Part shown: positions 1-6,400 of the stretch, one piece after another
Numbering within the stretch: the stretch's first letter is position 1
How the letters are laid out: every line of letters starts with the position of its first letter
Assembly: GCA_030148625.1 (NCBI GenBank)
Contig: JASBTC010000103.1
Span: forward strand, 1 to 18,437
Reading direction: 5' to 3'
Length of the DNA: 18,437 nucleotides
Source: Sphingobium sp.
GTDB lineage: Bacteria > Pseudomonadota > Alphaproteobacteria > Sphingomonadales > Sphingomonadaceae
Position numbers and translations under genes: made by a program
The notes under the pieces: generated by a model
The model's input: only the letters and a program-made list of their open reading frames with translations
The model's database searches: none
Told to the model about the DNA's origin: nothing

Positions 1-1
1 A

Positions 2-319
2 GATCCCGATGCCTATGACGGCGGCGAACTGATCGTCGAGGACCAGTTCGGCGCGCAGGCGGTGAAGCTGCCCGCGGGCCATATGCTGCTCTATCCCGCA
101 TCGAGCCTCCACCGCGTCGAGCCGGTCACGCGCGGCCGCCGCGTCGCGAGCTTCTTCTGGATCCAGTCGATGATCCGCGACACCGATGCGCGCCGTACCC
201 TGTTCGAGCTTGACACCGCGATCCAGACGATCGCCCAAGATCGCGGCCAGGACGATCGCGCGATCATCCAGCTCACCGGCGTCTATCACAATCTGCTGCG
301 CCGCTGGGCCGACGCCTGA
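2..319 (+). CDS. piuC: PKHD-type Fe(II)/2-oxoglutarate hydroxylase, C-terminal part (5' end outside window)
   Basis: This is the last 105 residues of a PiuC/YbiX-family dioxygenase; the reading frame is open to the left edge. The family uses Fe(II) and 2-oxoglutarate and is often linked to iron uptake loci, although its substrate is unknown. The visible part holds the end of the double-stranded beta-helix: DGGELIVED, then [20 protein letters not shown], where the His (codon 110-112) is the expected distal iron ligand. [10 protein letters not shown] follows, and its Arg is the expected 2-oxoglutarate contact. The proximal H-x-D pair would lie upstream, outside the window. The C-terminal helical cap ([13 protein letters not shown], then [12 protein letters not shown]) is typical of the family. 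The gene ends in TGA, only 22 bases from the stop of the convergent small gene. Family assignment is firm; the role is known only by family. Confidence 0.92.
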   Translation, partial: DPDAYDGGELIVEDQFGAQAVKLPAGHMLLYPASSLHRVEPVTRGRRVASFFWIQSMIRDTDARRTLFELDTAIQTIAQDRGQDDRAIIQLTGVYHNLLRRWADA

Positions 320-341
320 ACGGCGTCGCGCCAGGCGACCG

Positions 342-524
342 CTAGCCCTTTCTCAGCGAAGGTTTGCGGACATCGCCCATCAACAGGCCGGACAGCCTGC
401 GCTCATAGCTGCGCGCCAATTCCACATGCGCCCGATAGCCCACCGGATCCGGCGCGCGCTCGGCGCGGATGCGCTCCATCCGCGCACGCCAGCCGAGATA
501 GCCGCGTTCGTTATCGAGGATCAT
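342..524 (-). CDS. Small uncharacterised protein, 60 aa
   Basis: I do not recognise this protein. It is 60 residues, charged, Arg-rich and probably helical (MILDNERGYLGWRARMERIR, ending VRKPSLRKG), with no signal peptide, membrane segment or Cys. The start at 524 is chosen because a near-perfect Shine-Dalgarno sequence (AAGGAGGGA, 527-535) lies just upstream; the frame stays open to 608, but nothing supports an earlier start. The gene is convergent with the hydroxylase on its left and divergent from the lipoprotein on its right, so it is probably transcribed alone from the 525-931 region. The strong ribosome binding site is the main reason to treat it as real. Function is unknown; it could be a small cytosolic regulatory or housekeeping protein. 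Confidence 0.65.
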   Translation of the reverse strand: MILDNERGYLGWRARMERIRAERAPDPVGYRAHVELARSYERRLSGLLMGDVRKPSLRKG

Positions 525-931
525 AGTCCCTCCTTCGAACACCCCCGCGCTCATGCACAGCCTATCACGATCGGGAATCGATTCGAAGGGCATCCATCGC
601 AAAGACACAACCCGTCACCCCGAGCCCCGCGGACGCTCTTTCGCGTTTTCTCAAACCGACTCCTACGTCGGCAAGGCTCCGTGTAGATAAGCTCCAGATT
701 CTCATCGACGCTCACTGGGAATGGCGAGAAATATTAGCCAGGAGCAGAGTTGATCATCATCACGAAACCGGGGGTCCCTCCACTTTGAGAAAATCCGGAA
801 CGAGATCATTTGCGCTCATTTCGAATTTCCGTATGGACGGAGCAAGTCGATGGCCGAACCTTGGAATTATAGCCGGTTCGCCGACAAAATTGGTGCCGCA
901 CGGCATTTTGTACATGATATGGGGCGTTTTG
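525..931. other. Divergent intergenic region, 407 bases
   Basis: This region separates the minus-strand small gene from the plus-strand lipoprotein and must hold both promoters. I see no convincing -35/-10 pair, no clear Fur-type or other operator palindrome, and no RNA gene. The lipoprotein frame stays open upstream to about 785 (TTG), but that extension would put about 49 residues in front of a normal lipoprotein signal peptide. I therefore treat 785-931 as untranslated leader. Confidence 0.5.
527..535 (-). promoter_or_regulatory. Strong ribosome binding site of the 60-aa gene
   Basis: Read on the minus strand, AAGGAGGGA ends two bases before the ATG at 524. It is close to the full anti-Shine-Dalgarno complement, fixes the start of the small gene, and argues that this short frame is translated. 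Confidence 0.7.
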
Positions 932-2659
932 ATGAAATCGATCAGTCAGGCGAAATGGTTTCCTTTAGGCATCATCTCGCTGATGCTGGCGGCCTGTGGC
1001 GGCTCCGGCGGTGGCGTGGGAAGCACGCCGACACCAACACCGACGAACTCCGACGTGACTGATCTCAAGGTGAACCAGACCTTCGCGGCGCCGTCGGGGA
1101 AAAATACCGTTGCTCTCGAAGCGACCACGGGAATCGTGCAGACGACTTCGACCGGCAGGGGCGAAGTCACCATCGCCTATGACGCTTCGAACGGAACATA
1201 TACGCTGACGCGTAACGGCACATCCAGGGCTTTTTCGCCTTCGGATAAAGCGAATGGCGGCTATGCGGGCGAGCGCCGATTTTCGAAGTCCGACGCGAAC
1301 GGGTCCGATCATCTCACTCTGGTTGATTCCGCTTATGCCTCCGGCCTCAAGACCCGGTCCGTGGGGCTGGGTTATTGGCAATCGAACAGCCGGGCGGATA
1401 GTCGGCAAAATACGCTTTTCGACATATTCGTTTATGGATTTCCAACCGCAGCCGCGCCGAGAACGGGATCGGCCGAGTACACGACCGATGTTTTCGGCCT
1501 GACGACACAGGTCGGACGCGATCCGCTGACATTCACGGGCTCGGGCAAGACAGTATTCGACTTCGAGCGTGGCAATTTCACCATCGATACGAATCTGCAG
1601 GAATATTATTTCGTCACCGGCGCGGAGCGCTTTGGAGCCTTGTACTTTCGGGCGTCGGGCAACCTGACATCCGCAGATGGCGGTTTCTCCGGCTCGTTCC
1701 TTTACGATGGGTCGCTCGATTCCGTCGCCGGCACCGTGAGCGGGCGCTTCTATGGGCCGAACGGCGAAGAGGCCGGCGGCGTCTTCAACGGCGACAACGG
1801 CGCCGGTGGAACGGTCGTCGGCGGTTTCACCGCGGGCAATCGCGCACCCGTGAGCCAGAATATGACGCTGCCCAATCTGCAAGGCGACCAACTCTTCTAT
1901 ACCGGCCAATCGCAATATTTCGCGCAGCAGTTCAAGGATGGTTCCGAACGTGGATACGCAAGTGCGGACATTCAGAACGGGCAACTCAGCTATGACGCCG
2001 GTTCGGGCTACCGGATGGCAGGCTATAGCAACGAGGAAGGAAAGTTCGTCGAGGCGGACCGTGCCGACTCCAGCACGGATCGGTTGGCAATTTACCGCAA
2101 GGCCGTGAATGGCGAGACCATACAGCTCTCATTGTACAAACCGAATGGCCCCGGCGAACTCAAGCTGACATATTCCAGCTTCGGTGAATATCACCGCGTC
2201 ACCGACACCTCGGAAATCAATGGGATATACCGCACATTCTTCATGTATGGGCTTGATACGCCCGAAGGCGTGCTGACGGCCCGGCCCGGCAGCGCGACCT
2301 ATACGGGCATTGCTTACGGTGCTGCCAGCGGCCCAGGTGGACAGCAGCAATTCAGCGTGAACGGGACATCACGGTTCCAGATTGATTTCCCTAGCCAGAG
2401 CTATTCGGGCTGGTTGAAATTGCAGGGAACGAATGATCGAAATGGATCGACGGCCGATTTCGGCCAGTTCGATCTTGTTGCCGGCAAAGGGATTCCTCGC
2501 AACGCCTTCTCCGCGGGCCTGACGAAGAACCCAGGGGATGCCGGTCAGATACAGCTGCGTTTCTACGGCCCTACCGGTGAAGAGATGGCCGGTGCATTCG
2601 GTATCCGCACAGCGGACGGATTCGTCATTGGCGGAGCAACGGCGGCAACCCGGCAGTAG
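932..2659 (+). CDS. Surface lipoprotein with two TbpB-like beta-barrel motifs
   Basis: A 575-residue predicted outer-membrane lipoprotein. The start at 932 gives a classic signal peptide (MKSISQAKWFPLGIISLM) ending in the lipobox L19-A20-A21-C22, followed by a flexible Gly/Ser/Thr/Pro linker; a GGGGCG ribosome binding site lies just upstream. Two barrel motifs characteristic of transferrin-binding protein B-like proteins are seen: RFYGPNGEEAGGVF at about residue 272 and RFYGPTGEEMAGAF at about residue 543. Each follows antiparallel-strand sequence, which implies two TbpB-like lobes. Relatives include transferrin, haemoglobin and haem-binding surface lipoproteins, often moved to the surface by Slam proteins. 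No TonB receptor or Slam gene is visible here, so the ligand cannot be named. It is followed by 303 non-coding bases and then the LapG gene on the same strand. The fold call is good; a role in iron or haem capture is inferred. Confidence 0.82.
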   Translation: MKSISQAKWFPLGIISLMLAACGGSGGGVGSTPTPTPTNSDVTDLKVNQTFAAPSGKNTVALEATTGIVQTTSTGRGEVTIAYDASNGTYTLTRNGTSRAFSPSDKANGGYAGERRFSKSDANGSDHLTLVDSAYASGLKTRSVGLGYWQSNSRADSRQNTLFDIFVYGFPTAAAPRTGSAEYTTDVFGLTTQVGRDPLTFTGSGKTVFDFERGNFTIDTNLQEYYFVTGAERFGALYFRASGNLTSADGGFSGSFLYDGSLDSVAGTVSGRFYGPNGEEAGGVFNGDNGAGGTVVGGFTAGNRAPVSQNMTLPNLQGDQLFYTGQSQYFAQQFKDGSERGYASADIQNGQLSYDAGSGYRMAGYSNEEGKFVEADRADSSTDRLAIYRKAVNGETIQLSLYKPNGPGELKLTYSSFGEYHRVTDTSEINGIYRTFFMYGLDTPEGVLTARPGSATYTGIAYGAASGPGGQQQFSVNGTSRFQIDFPSQSYSGWLKLQGTNDRNGSTADFGQFDLVAGKGIPRNAFSAGLTKNPGDAGQIQLRFYGPTGEEMAGAFGIRTADGFVIGGATAATRQ

Positions 2660-2962
2660 GTCACATGTCCCTTGCAAGGCAACGCCCCCCAAGTCGAGCG
2701 ACGCCACGTCCATTTCGAAACGACCCAAAATCCTTCCGGTTCGTCCCGGCGCCGGCGGCGCATGACACAGGCACTTCGGTGGCCGAAAACCGACGTCTCC
2801 AGTCTAGATCAGGCACCAATGCGCGACCAGGCAAACAGCTCAACGAAAGCACCAAGAAGAAATATATTATAAAACAGATATTTATCGAACACACACCGCC
2901 TTCAAGATTCATTAACCAAGACAGTTAAACATATATTCGATGCTCCTCGCCATGCTGATCAC
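2660..2962. other. Intergenic region upstream of lapG, AT-rich at its right end
   Basis: No gene is supported in these 303 bases. The left two thirds is ordinary GC-rich sequence. From about 2855 to 2940 it becomes distinctly AT-rich (ATATATTAT near 2862-2870; ACATATATTC near 2930-2939), unlike anything else in the window, and probably carries the lapG promoter. TATATT at 2932-2937 is a possible -10 element, but I find no good -35 at the right distance. A perfect inverted repeat TTAAC-N7-GTTAA lies at 2912-2928. No terminator hairpin for the lipoprotein gene was recognised. Confidence 0.4.
2912..2928. promoter_or_regulatory. Inverted repeat TTAAC-N7-GTTAA upstream of lapG
   Basis: Two perfect 5-base arms (2912-2916 and 2924-2928) separated by seven bases, 34 bases before the lapG start and next to a possible -10 (TATATT, 2932-2937). 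The position suits an operator for a dimeric regulator. The arms are short and the region is AT-rich, so chance is a real possibility. Confidence 0.25.
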
Positions 2963-3970
2963 ATGGCAGGATCGTCTCTCAAACGCGCTATTCTCGTCCA
3001 GACCTCGGCAATGCTGGTCGCGGCTGCATTGGTGTCGAGCACGCCTGCGGTCGCCGGCACGACGGTGCTGCCGATCGCGATCAGCGGCATGTGCGCGGCG
3101 GTTTCGATGTTCGAGACCGCGCGCATCGCCGCCGAGCCGGCAGCATCGAGCGCCAGCAAGGCCCAGGCGATATTGGGCGGCGCGCCCAGCAAACTCGATC
3201 TCATCAGGGCACAGCATGACGGCTTCACAACGCCGTCGCCCATGGCCGACACCATTGCGCCCGGCTTCGATTTCAGGCCGCTTTGCGGCGATCCGAAACC
3301 GGCGCTCATCGCGGCGGTGCAACCGATCCAGCCACAGCAATTCGTGCAGCCACCGCAATTCTTCGCACCGATCGCCCATGACCGCCCGGACATCTTCGGA
3401 TCGGTCGCGTTGAGGATTTCGGCGACGCCGCTCAGCACGCGCTGGACGATTGCCCGCGCGGCATCGCTTGGAACACGCCAGGGGCCATGGGCGTCGGTCA
3501 TTCAGTCCGCCCGCCATCGGGACCGCGCGGCGCAGGTTGCTGCGGTCAACAGCTGGGTCAATGCGCGGATCCGCTTTGTCGAGGACCGGAACGGCTATGG
3601 CCGCGCCGATCATTGGGCATCGGCCGCCCAGTCGCTGCGAAGCCGCAAGGGCGATTGCGAGGATTATGCGATCGCGAAGATGCAGATGCTCAAGGCGCTC
3701 GGTGTTGCGGACGAGGATCTCTATTTCGTTATCGCACGCGATCTGGTGCGCCGGGCCGATCATGCGCTGCTGGTGGTCAGGCTCGACGGCAGGCTGGTCG
3801 CGCTCGATAACGAGACCGATCGCCTGCTCGATGCCGCGCAGACCAACGATTATCGGCCCATCTTCACCTATGCCGGCACACAGGCCTGGATGCACGGTTA
3901 TCGCGCCGAACCGGCCGGGCGGTCGATGCAGACCGCGTCGCTGACCCTGGCGAGCTACCGGGCGAACTGA
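2963..3970 (+). CDS. lapG: LapG-like periplasmic transglutaminase-type cysteine protease
   Basis: A 335-residue member of the bacterial transglutaminase-like cysteine protease family (BTLCP, formerly DUF920). LapG cleaves the N-terminal region of a giant adhesin in the periplasm and releases it from the cell surface. The catalytic triad is visible: Cys232 in KGDCEDYAIAK, His267 in RADHALLVV and Asp282 in ALDNETDRLL. Asp231 and Glu233, which flank the Cys, correspond to the calcium-binding acidic pair described in LapG homologues. Residues 1-31 form a signal peptide (MLVAAALVSSTPAVAG). The protein is longer than Pseudomonas LapG (about 250 residues): residues 32-150 are an extra region with two Cys (44, 108) and a Pro/Gln-rich stretch (QPIQPQQFVQPPQFF). 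It faces the adhesin export operon, which strongly supports the LapG role. The ribosome binding site is weak; the start is chosen because it gives a full signal peptide. Confidence 0.9.
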   Translation: MAGSSLKRAILVQTSAMLVAAALVSSTPAVAGTTVLPIAISGMCAAVSMFETARIAAEPAASSASKAQAILGGAPSKLDLIRAQHDGFTTPSPMADTIAPGFDFRPLCGDPKPALIAAVQPIQPQQFVQPPQFFAPIAHDRPDIFGSVALRISATPLSTRWTIARAASLGTRQGPWASVIQSARHRDRAAQVAAVNSWVNARIRFVEDRNGYGRADHWASAAQSLRSRKGDCEDYAIAKMQMLKALGVADEDLYFVIARDLVRRADHALLVVRLDGRLVALDNETDRLLDAAQTNDYRPIFTYAGTQAWMHGYRAEPAGRSMQTASLTLASYRAN

Positions 3971-3985
3971 TTGCGCCTCATACGC

Positions 3986-4015
3986 GATCTCGAAGATGCT
4001 GACGCATCCTCGATC
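3986..4015. terminator. Possible bidirectional hairpin between convergent lapG and lapC
   Basis: CGAAGATGC (3991-3999), loop TGAC, then GCATCCTCG (4004-4012) form a nine-position stem with one mismatch, which becomes a G-U wobble in the minus-strand transcript. GAT and ATC can extend it on the outside. It sits in the 79-base gap between the two convergent stop codons. It lacks a clear T-run, so an intrinsic terminator is only a suggestion. Confidence 0.35.
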
Positions 4016-4049
4016 GGTTCGCTCAAGCGCCGCGCGGGCTGATACCGGA

Positions 4050-5345
4050 TCATCGCTCCTGCAAGGCCTCCGAACGGGCTTTCAGGACGGGTTTCAGAAG
4101 ATAGGACAGCACGCTCTTGCGGCCGGTGATGATCTCGACATCGCAGATCATGCCGGGCGTGATCGGCAACTGCCGGCCGCCGGAGACCAGATAGGCACGG
4201 TCGGTCTGCACGACGACAGTGAAATAGGCCTCTTTCGACACTTCGTCGTAGATGCTGTCGGCCGAGACCTGCACGACATTGCCGACCAGCCCGCCATAGA
4301 TCGAGAAATCATAGGCGGTCACTTTCACATTGGCGCGGTCGTCGACCTTGATGAAGGCAATATCGCTCGGCTTGACGCGCGCCTCGATCAGCAATTTGTC
4401 GCCCATCGGCACAACCTGCATGATCTTCTGGCCGGCATTGACGAAACCGCCGACGGTGGTGATCTGGACGTCGTTGACCACGCCATTGACCGGTGACCGG
4501 ATCTCGGCGCGCTGAAGGCGCCCCGCCGCCCCCTTCAGCGACTCCGCATTGACCGCGATCTTGGCGGACAATTGGCTGCGCTCGTTCAGCGCTTCCTGGC
4601 GAAACTGGAACGATGCTTCCGATGCCTGGGCCTGGGCTTCGCCGACGCCCGCACCCGCGCGCGATATCGTCTGCTGGGCGGCGGCAAGGCGCCCTTGCAG
4701 ATCGATCAGTTCGCGCCGGGCAGTGAGCAATTCGGTCTGCGGCACGATCGATTTCTCGGCAAGCGGCGCGAGCATCTCCACCTGCCGCTGGGCGAGCGCG
4801 ATGCTGCTGCGCAGGCTGCCCGCGGTCGCCTGCGCCTCGGCCAGTTCGCGACGCCGCTGTTCGACCGCGGCCCCCAATGCCGCCATGCGGCTGCCCAGGG
4901 CCTGGCGCCGTACGGCCTGAAGTGCTGCTTCCTCACGGCATTCGGGTGCGGTCGATCCGCCCGGCTTGGTCGCACAATTGCCGCCGCCGATCCCACCCTC
5001 CTGCCCCAGCCGGTCGGCGCGCGCGGCGAGCGAACGATTCTCCGCCGCGATCTGACCCAATGCCGATGAGGAATCGGTATCGTCGAGCCGGACCAGAAGC
5101 TGGCCCTTGCGCACGCGCTGCCCCGATCGAACCAGGATCGCGTCGATGCTGGCGGGCTCGGCCGCCTGGACCACCTGTACCTTGCTCGATGGAATGACCC
5201 GGCCCTGCCCGCGCGTCACTTCGTCCACCTGGGCGAGGCTCGCCCAGAGCAGAAAGACGCCGAAACCGACCGCACTGGTGAAGATCACCAGCCGCGCGCC
5301 CGACAATGCCTGCACCCAGGCCGTGAATCGACTGATGACCGTCAT
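4050..5345 (-). CDS. lapC: Type I secretion membrane fusion protein, HlyD/LapC family
   Basis: A 431-residue periplasmic adaptor that joins the inner-membrane ABC transporter to the TolC-type channel. Residues 18-38 (ARLVIFTSAVGFGVFLLWASL) are the single membrane anchor. EVTRGQGRVIPSSKVQVVQ at about 42-60 begins the lipoyl-like domain. Residues 95-280 form the coiled-coil hairpin, rich in Ala, Gln, Arg and Glu. IRSPVNGVVNDVQITTVGG returns to the lipoyl half, and the C-terminal beta domain ends in the HlyD-family signature PGMICDVEIITGRKSVLSYL followed by LKPV. The start at 5345 overlaps the hydrolase stop by ATGA, which suggests translational coupling; the frame extends further upstream but only inside the hydrolase gene. 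An unusual Gly-rich insert with two Cys (124 and 136) lies at the start of the hairpin. It is the last gene of the operon. Confidence 0.93.
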   Translation of the reverse strand: MTVISRFTAWVQALSGARLVIFTSAVGFGVFLLWASLAQVDEVTRGQGRVIPSSKVQVVQAAEPASIDAILVRSGQRVRKGQLLVRLDDTDSSSALGQIAAENRSLAARADRLGQEGGIGGGNCATKPGGSTAPECREEAALQAVRRQALGSRMAALGAAVEQRRRELAEAQATAGSLRSSIALAQRQVEMLAPLAEKSIVPQTELLTARRELIDLQGRLAAAQQTISRAGAGVGEAQAQASEASFQFRQEALNERSQLSAKIAVNAESLKGAAGRLQRAEIRSPVNGVVNDVQITTVGGFVNAGQKIMQVVPMGDKLLIEARVKPSDIAFIKVDDRANVKVTAYDFSIYGGLVGNVVQVSADSIYDEVSKEAYFTVVVQTDRAYLVSGGRQLPITPGMICDVEIITGRKSVLSYLLKPVLKARSEALQER

Positions 5346-6400
5346 TGGCTTGCCAGCTTTGGCTGTTCGTTGATCGGCGCGACGTCGCGCTCGGCACGCG
5401 CATAGGCAATCGCCTGGCCCGCCGGAGCCGCCTGACCGCTGGTCGCGGCGGCAAGCGCGCTGCGTGTTTCGGACGGTGTCGGAATGCTCAGCGACCAACC
5501 CTTGGTCACATCGAGCCGACCGCCCACGTCGTTCTCGGCGCGCCGTTCTGGCGGCATCTTTGCCAGGATGGCGGCGATTTCGACCGGAACATCGTCGGCA
5601 ACGACGGCAAGCTGGACCGTCGGCACCGACTCCAGCCCGGCATAGCGCCCCGAGAAAGCCGCCGGCATTCCCCAGCTTCCCGGCCAGCGATAGAAGATAT
5701 GTGCGCCCACCTGGACCAGCTTGGTCAGTCGCGGCGCCCAGTAAGGCGACACCCAATCGGTGTGATAATGGGTGGCCGTGCCCACCGCAGGATCGACCGC
5801 GCCGGCAAGCGCCGCTTTCGCCACCGCGCGCGCCTCTCGCCACGCCGCAGCCGCGGGTGTCCGTGCCAGCGACCCGTCGCAGGTGAAGCTGAACTGGCAG
5901 ACCCGGCGGTCGGACCCTTCATAGACGACGCCGCAGACCGTCTTGGGAAAAGCGGGATGGCGCAGGCGGTTGAGCACGACCTGCGCGACCGCGCGGCGCC
6001 CCTCCAGCGGCTCGAAACCAGCTTCGTAATAGATTGCCTGAGTCATGCACTGCAGCGCGCGCTCCTGGTCGGAGACCGCCGCATGCGCGATCGAGAAGCG
6101 CGCGGCGGACAGGATGGGCGCGGTCGAGAATGGCAATGCGGCATTGATCTGCACTGCCTTTTCTCCGGTCACGGCGGCTGCGGCAACGCCGTCGCGCGTC
6201 GCGGCCATCAGTGCCTCATGCTCCCGGCTGACCGCGACCTCGTCCGCCGGTTTCGGGGGCTGGTCCGTCCAGCCCAGCGCGTCGAGCAATGGCGCAGGCC
6301 GGGCAAAGGCGGCGGCGATCGCGACGGCCGCGATCAGCGCAGCCGCAATGCGCCCCGCGGGCAGGCGCCGCGCCGTGATGCCGGGTTGGATCGGTCTCAT
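5342..6400 (-). CDS. SleB/CwlJ-type cell wall hydrolase within the secretion operon
   Basis: A 352-residue inner-membrane-anchored or secreted hydrolase. Residues 17-33 (RIAAALIAAVAIAAAFA) are an N-terminal membrane segment or uncleaved signal. Residues about 117-240 match the Hydrolase_2 (SleB/CwlJ) domain: MTQAIYYEAGFEPLEGRRAV with the presumed catalytic Glu126, VVLNRLRHPAFPKTVCGVVY, CQFSFTCDG (168-176) and ATHYHTDWVSPYW (209-221). The family cleaves peptidoglycan glycan strands (lytic transglycosylase or muramidase activity in SleB). A C-terminal extension of about 100 residues has no fold I recognise. ATGA overlaps at both ends (with the ABC transporter stop at 6397-6400 and the lapC start at 5342-5345) place it inside the operon as a translationally coupled member. 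A dedicated role in opening or remodelling the wall for the secretion channel is inferred, not known. Confidence 0.9.
   Translation of the reverse strand: MRPIQPGITARRLPAGRIAAALIAAVAIAAAFARPAPLLDALGWTDQPPKPADEVAVSREHEALMAATRDGVAAAAVTGEKAVQINAALPFSTAPILSAARFSIAHAAVSDQERALQCMTQAIYYEAGFEPLEGRRAVAQVVLNRLRHPAFPKTVCGVVYEGSDRRVCQFSFTCDGSLARTPAAAAWREARAVAKAALAGAVDPAVGTATHYHTDWVSPYWAPRLTKLVQVGAHIFYRWPGSWGMPAAFSGRYAGLESVPTVQLAVVADDVPVEIAAILAKMPPERRAENDVGGRLDVTKGWSLSIPTPSETRSALAAATSGQAAPAGQAIAYARAERDVAPINEQPKLASQ

Noticed and set aside
325..339. Hairpin GTCGC-GCCAG-GCGAC between the hydroxylase and the small gene
   Set aside because: Only five base pairs and no T-run; too weak to call a terminator.
2670..2679. 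Palindrome CCTTGCAAGG after the lipoprotein gene
   Set aside because: A loop-free 10-base palindrome with no T-run, so not a terminator, and no evidence that it is an operator.
2912..2928. CtrA binding site (TTAA-N7-TTAA)
   Set aside because: The two TTAA elements are nine, not seven, bases apart, so it does not match the consensus.
5346..5843. Upstream extension of lapC to give a 597-residue protein
   Set aside because: The extension lies fully inside the hydrolase gene in another frame and is Arg/Gly-rich. The ATG at 5345 with the ATGA overlap gives a standard HlyD-family N-terminus.
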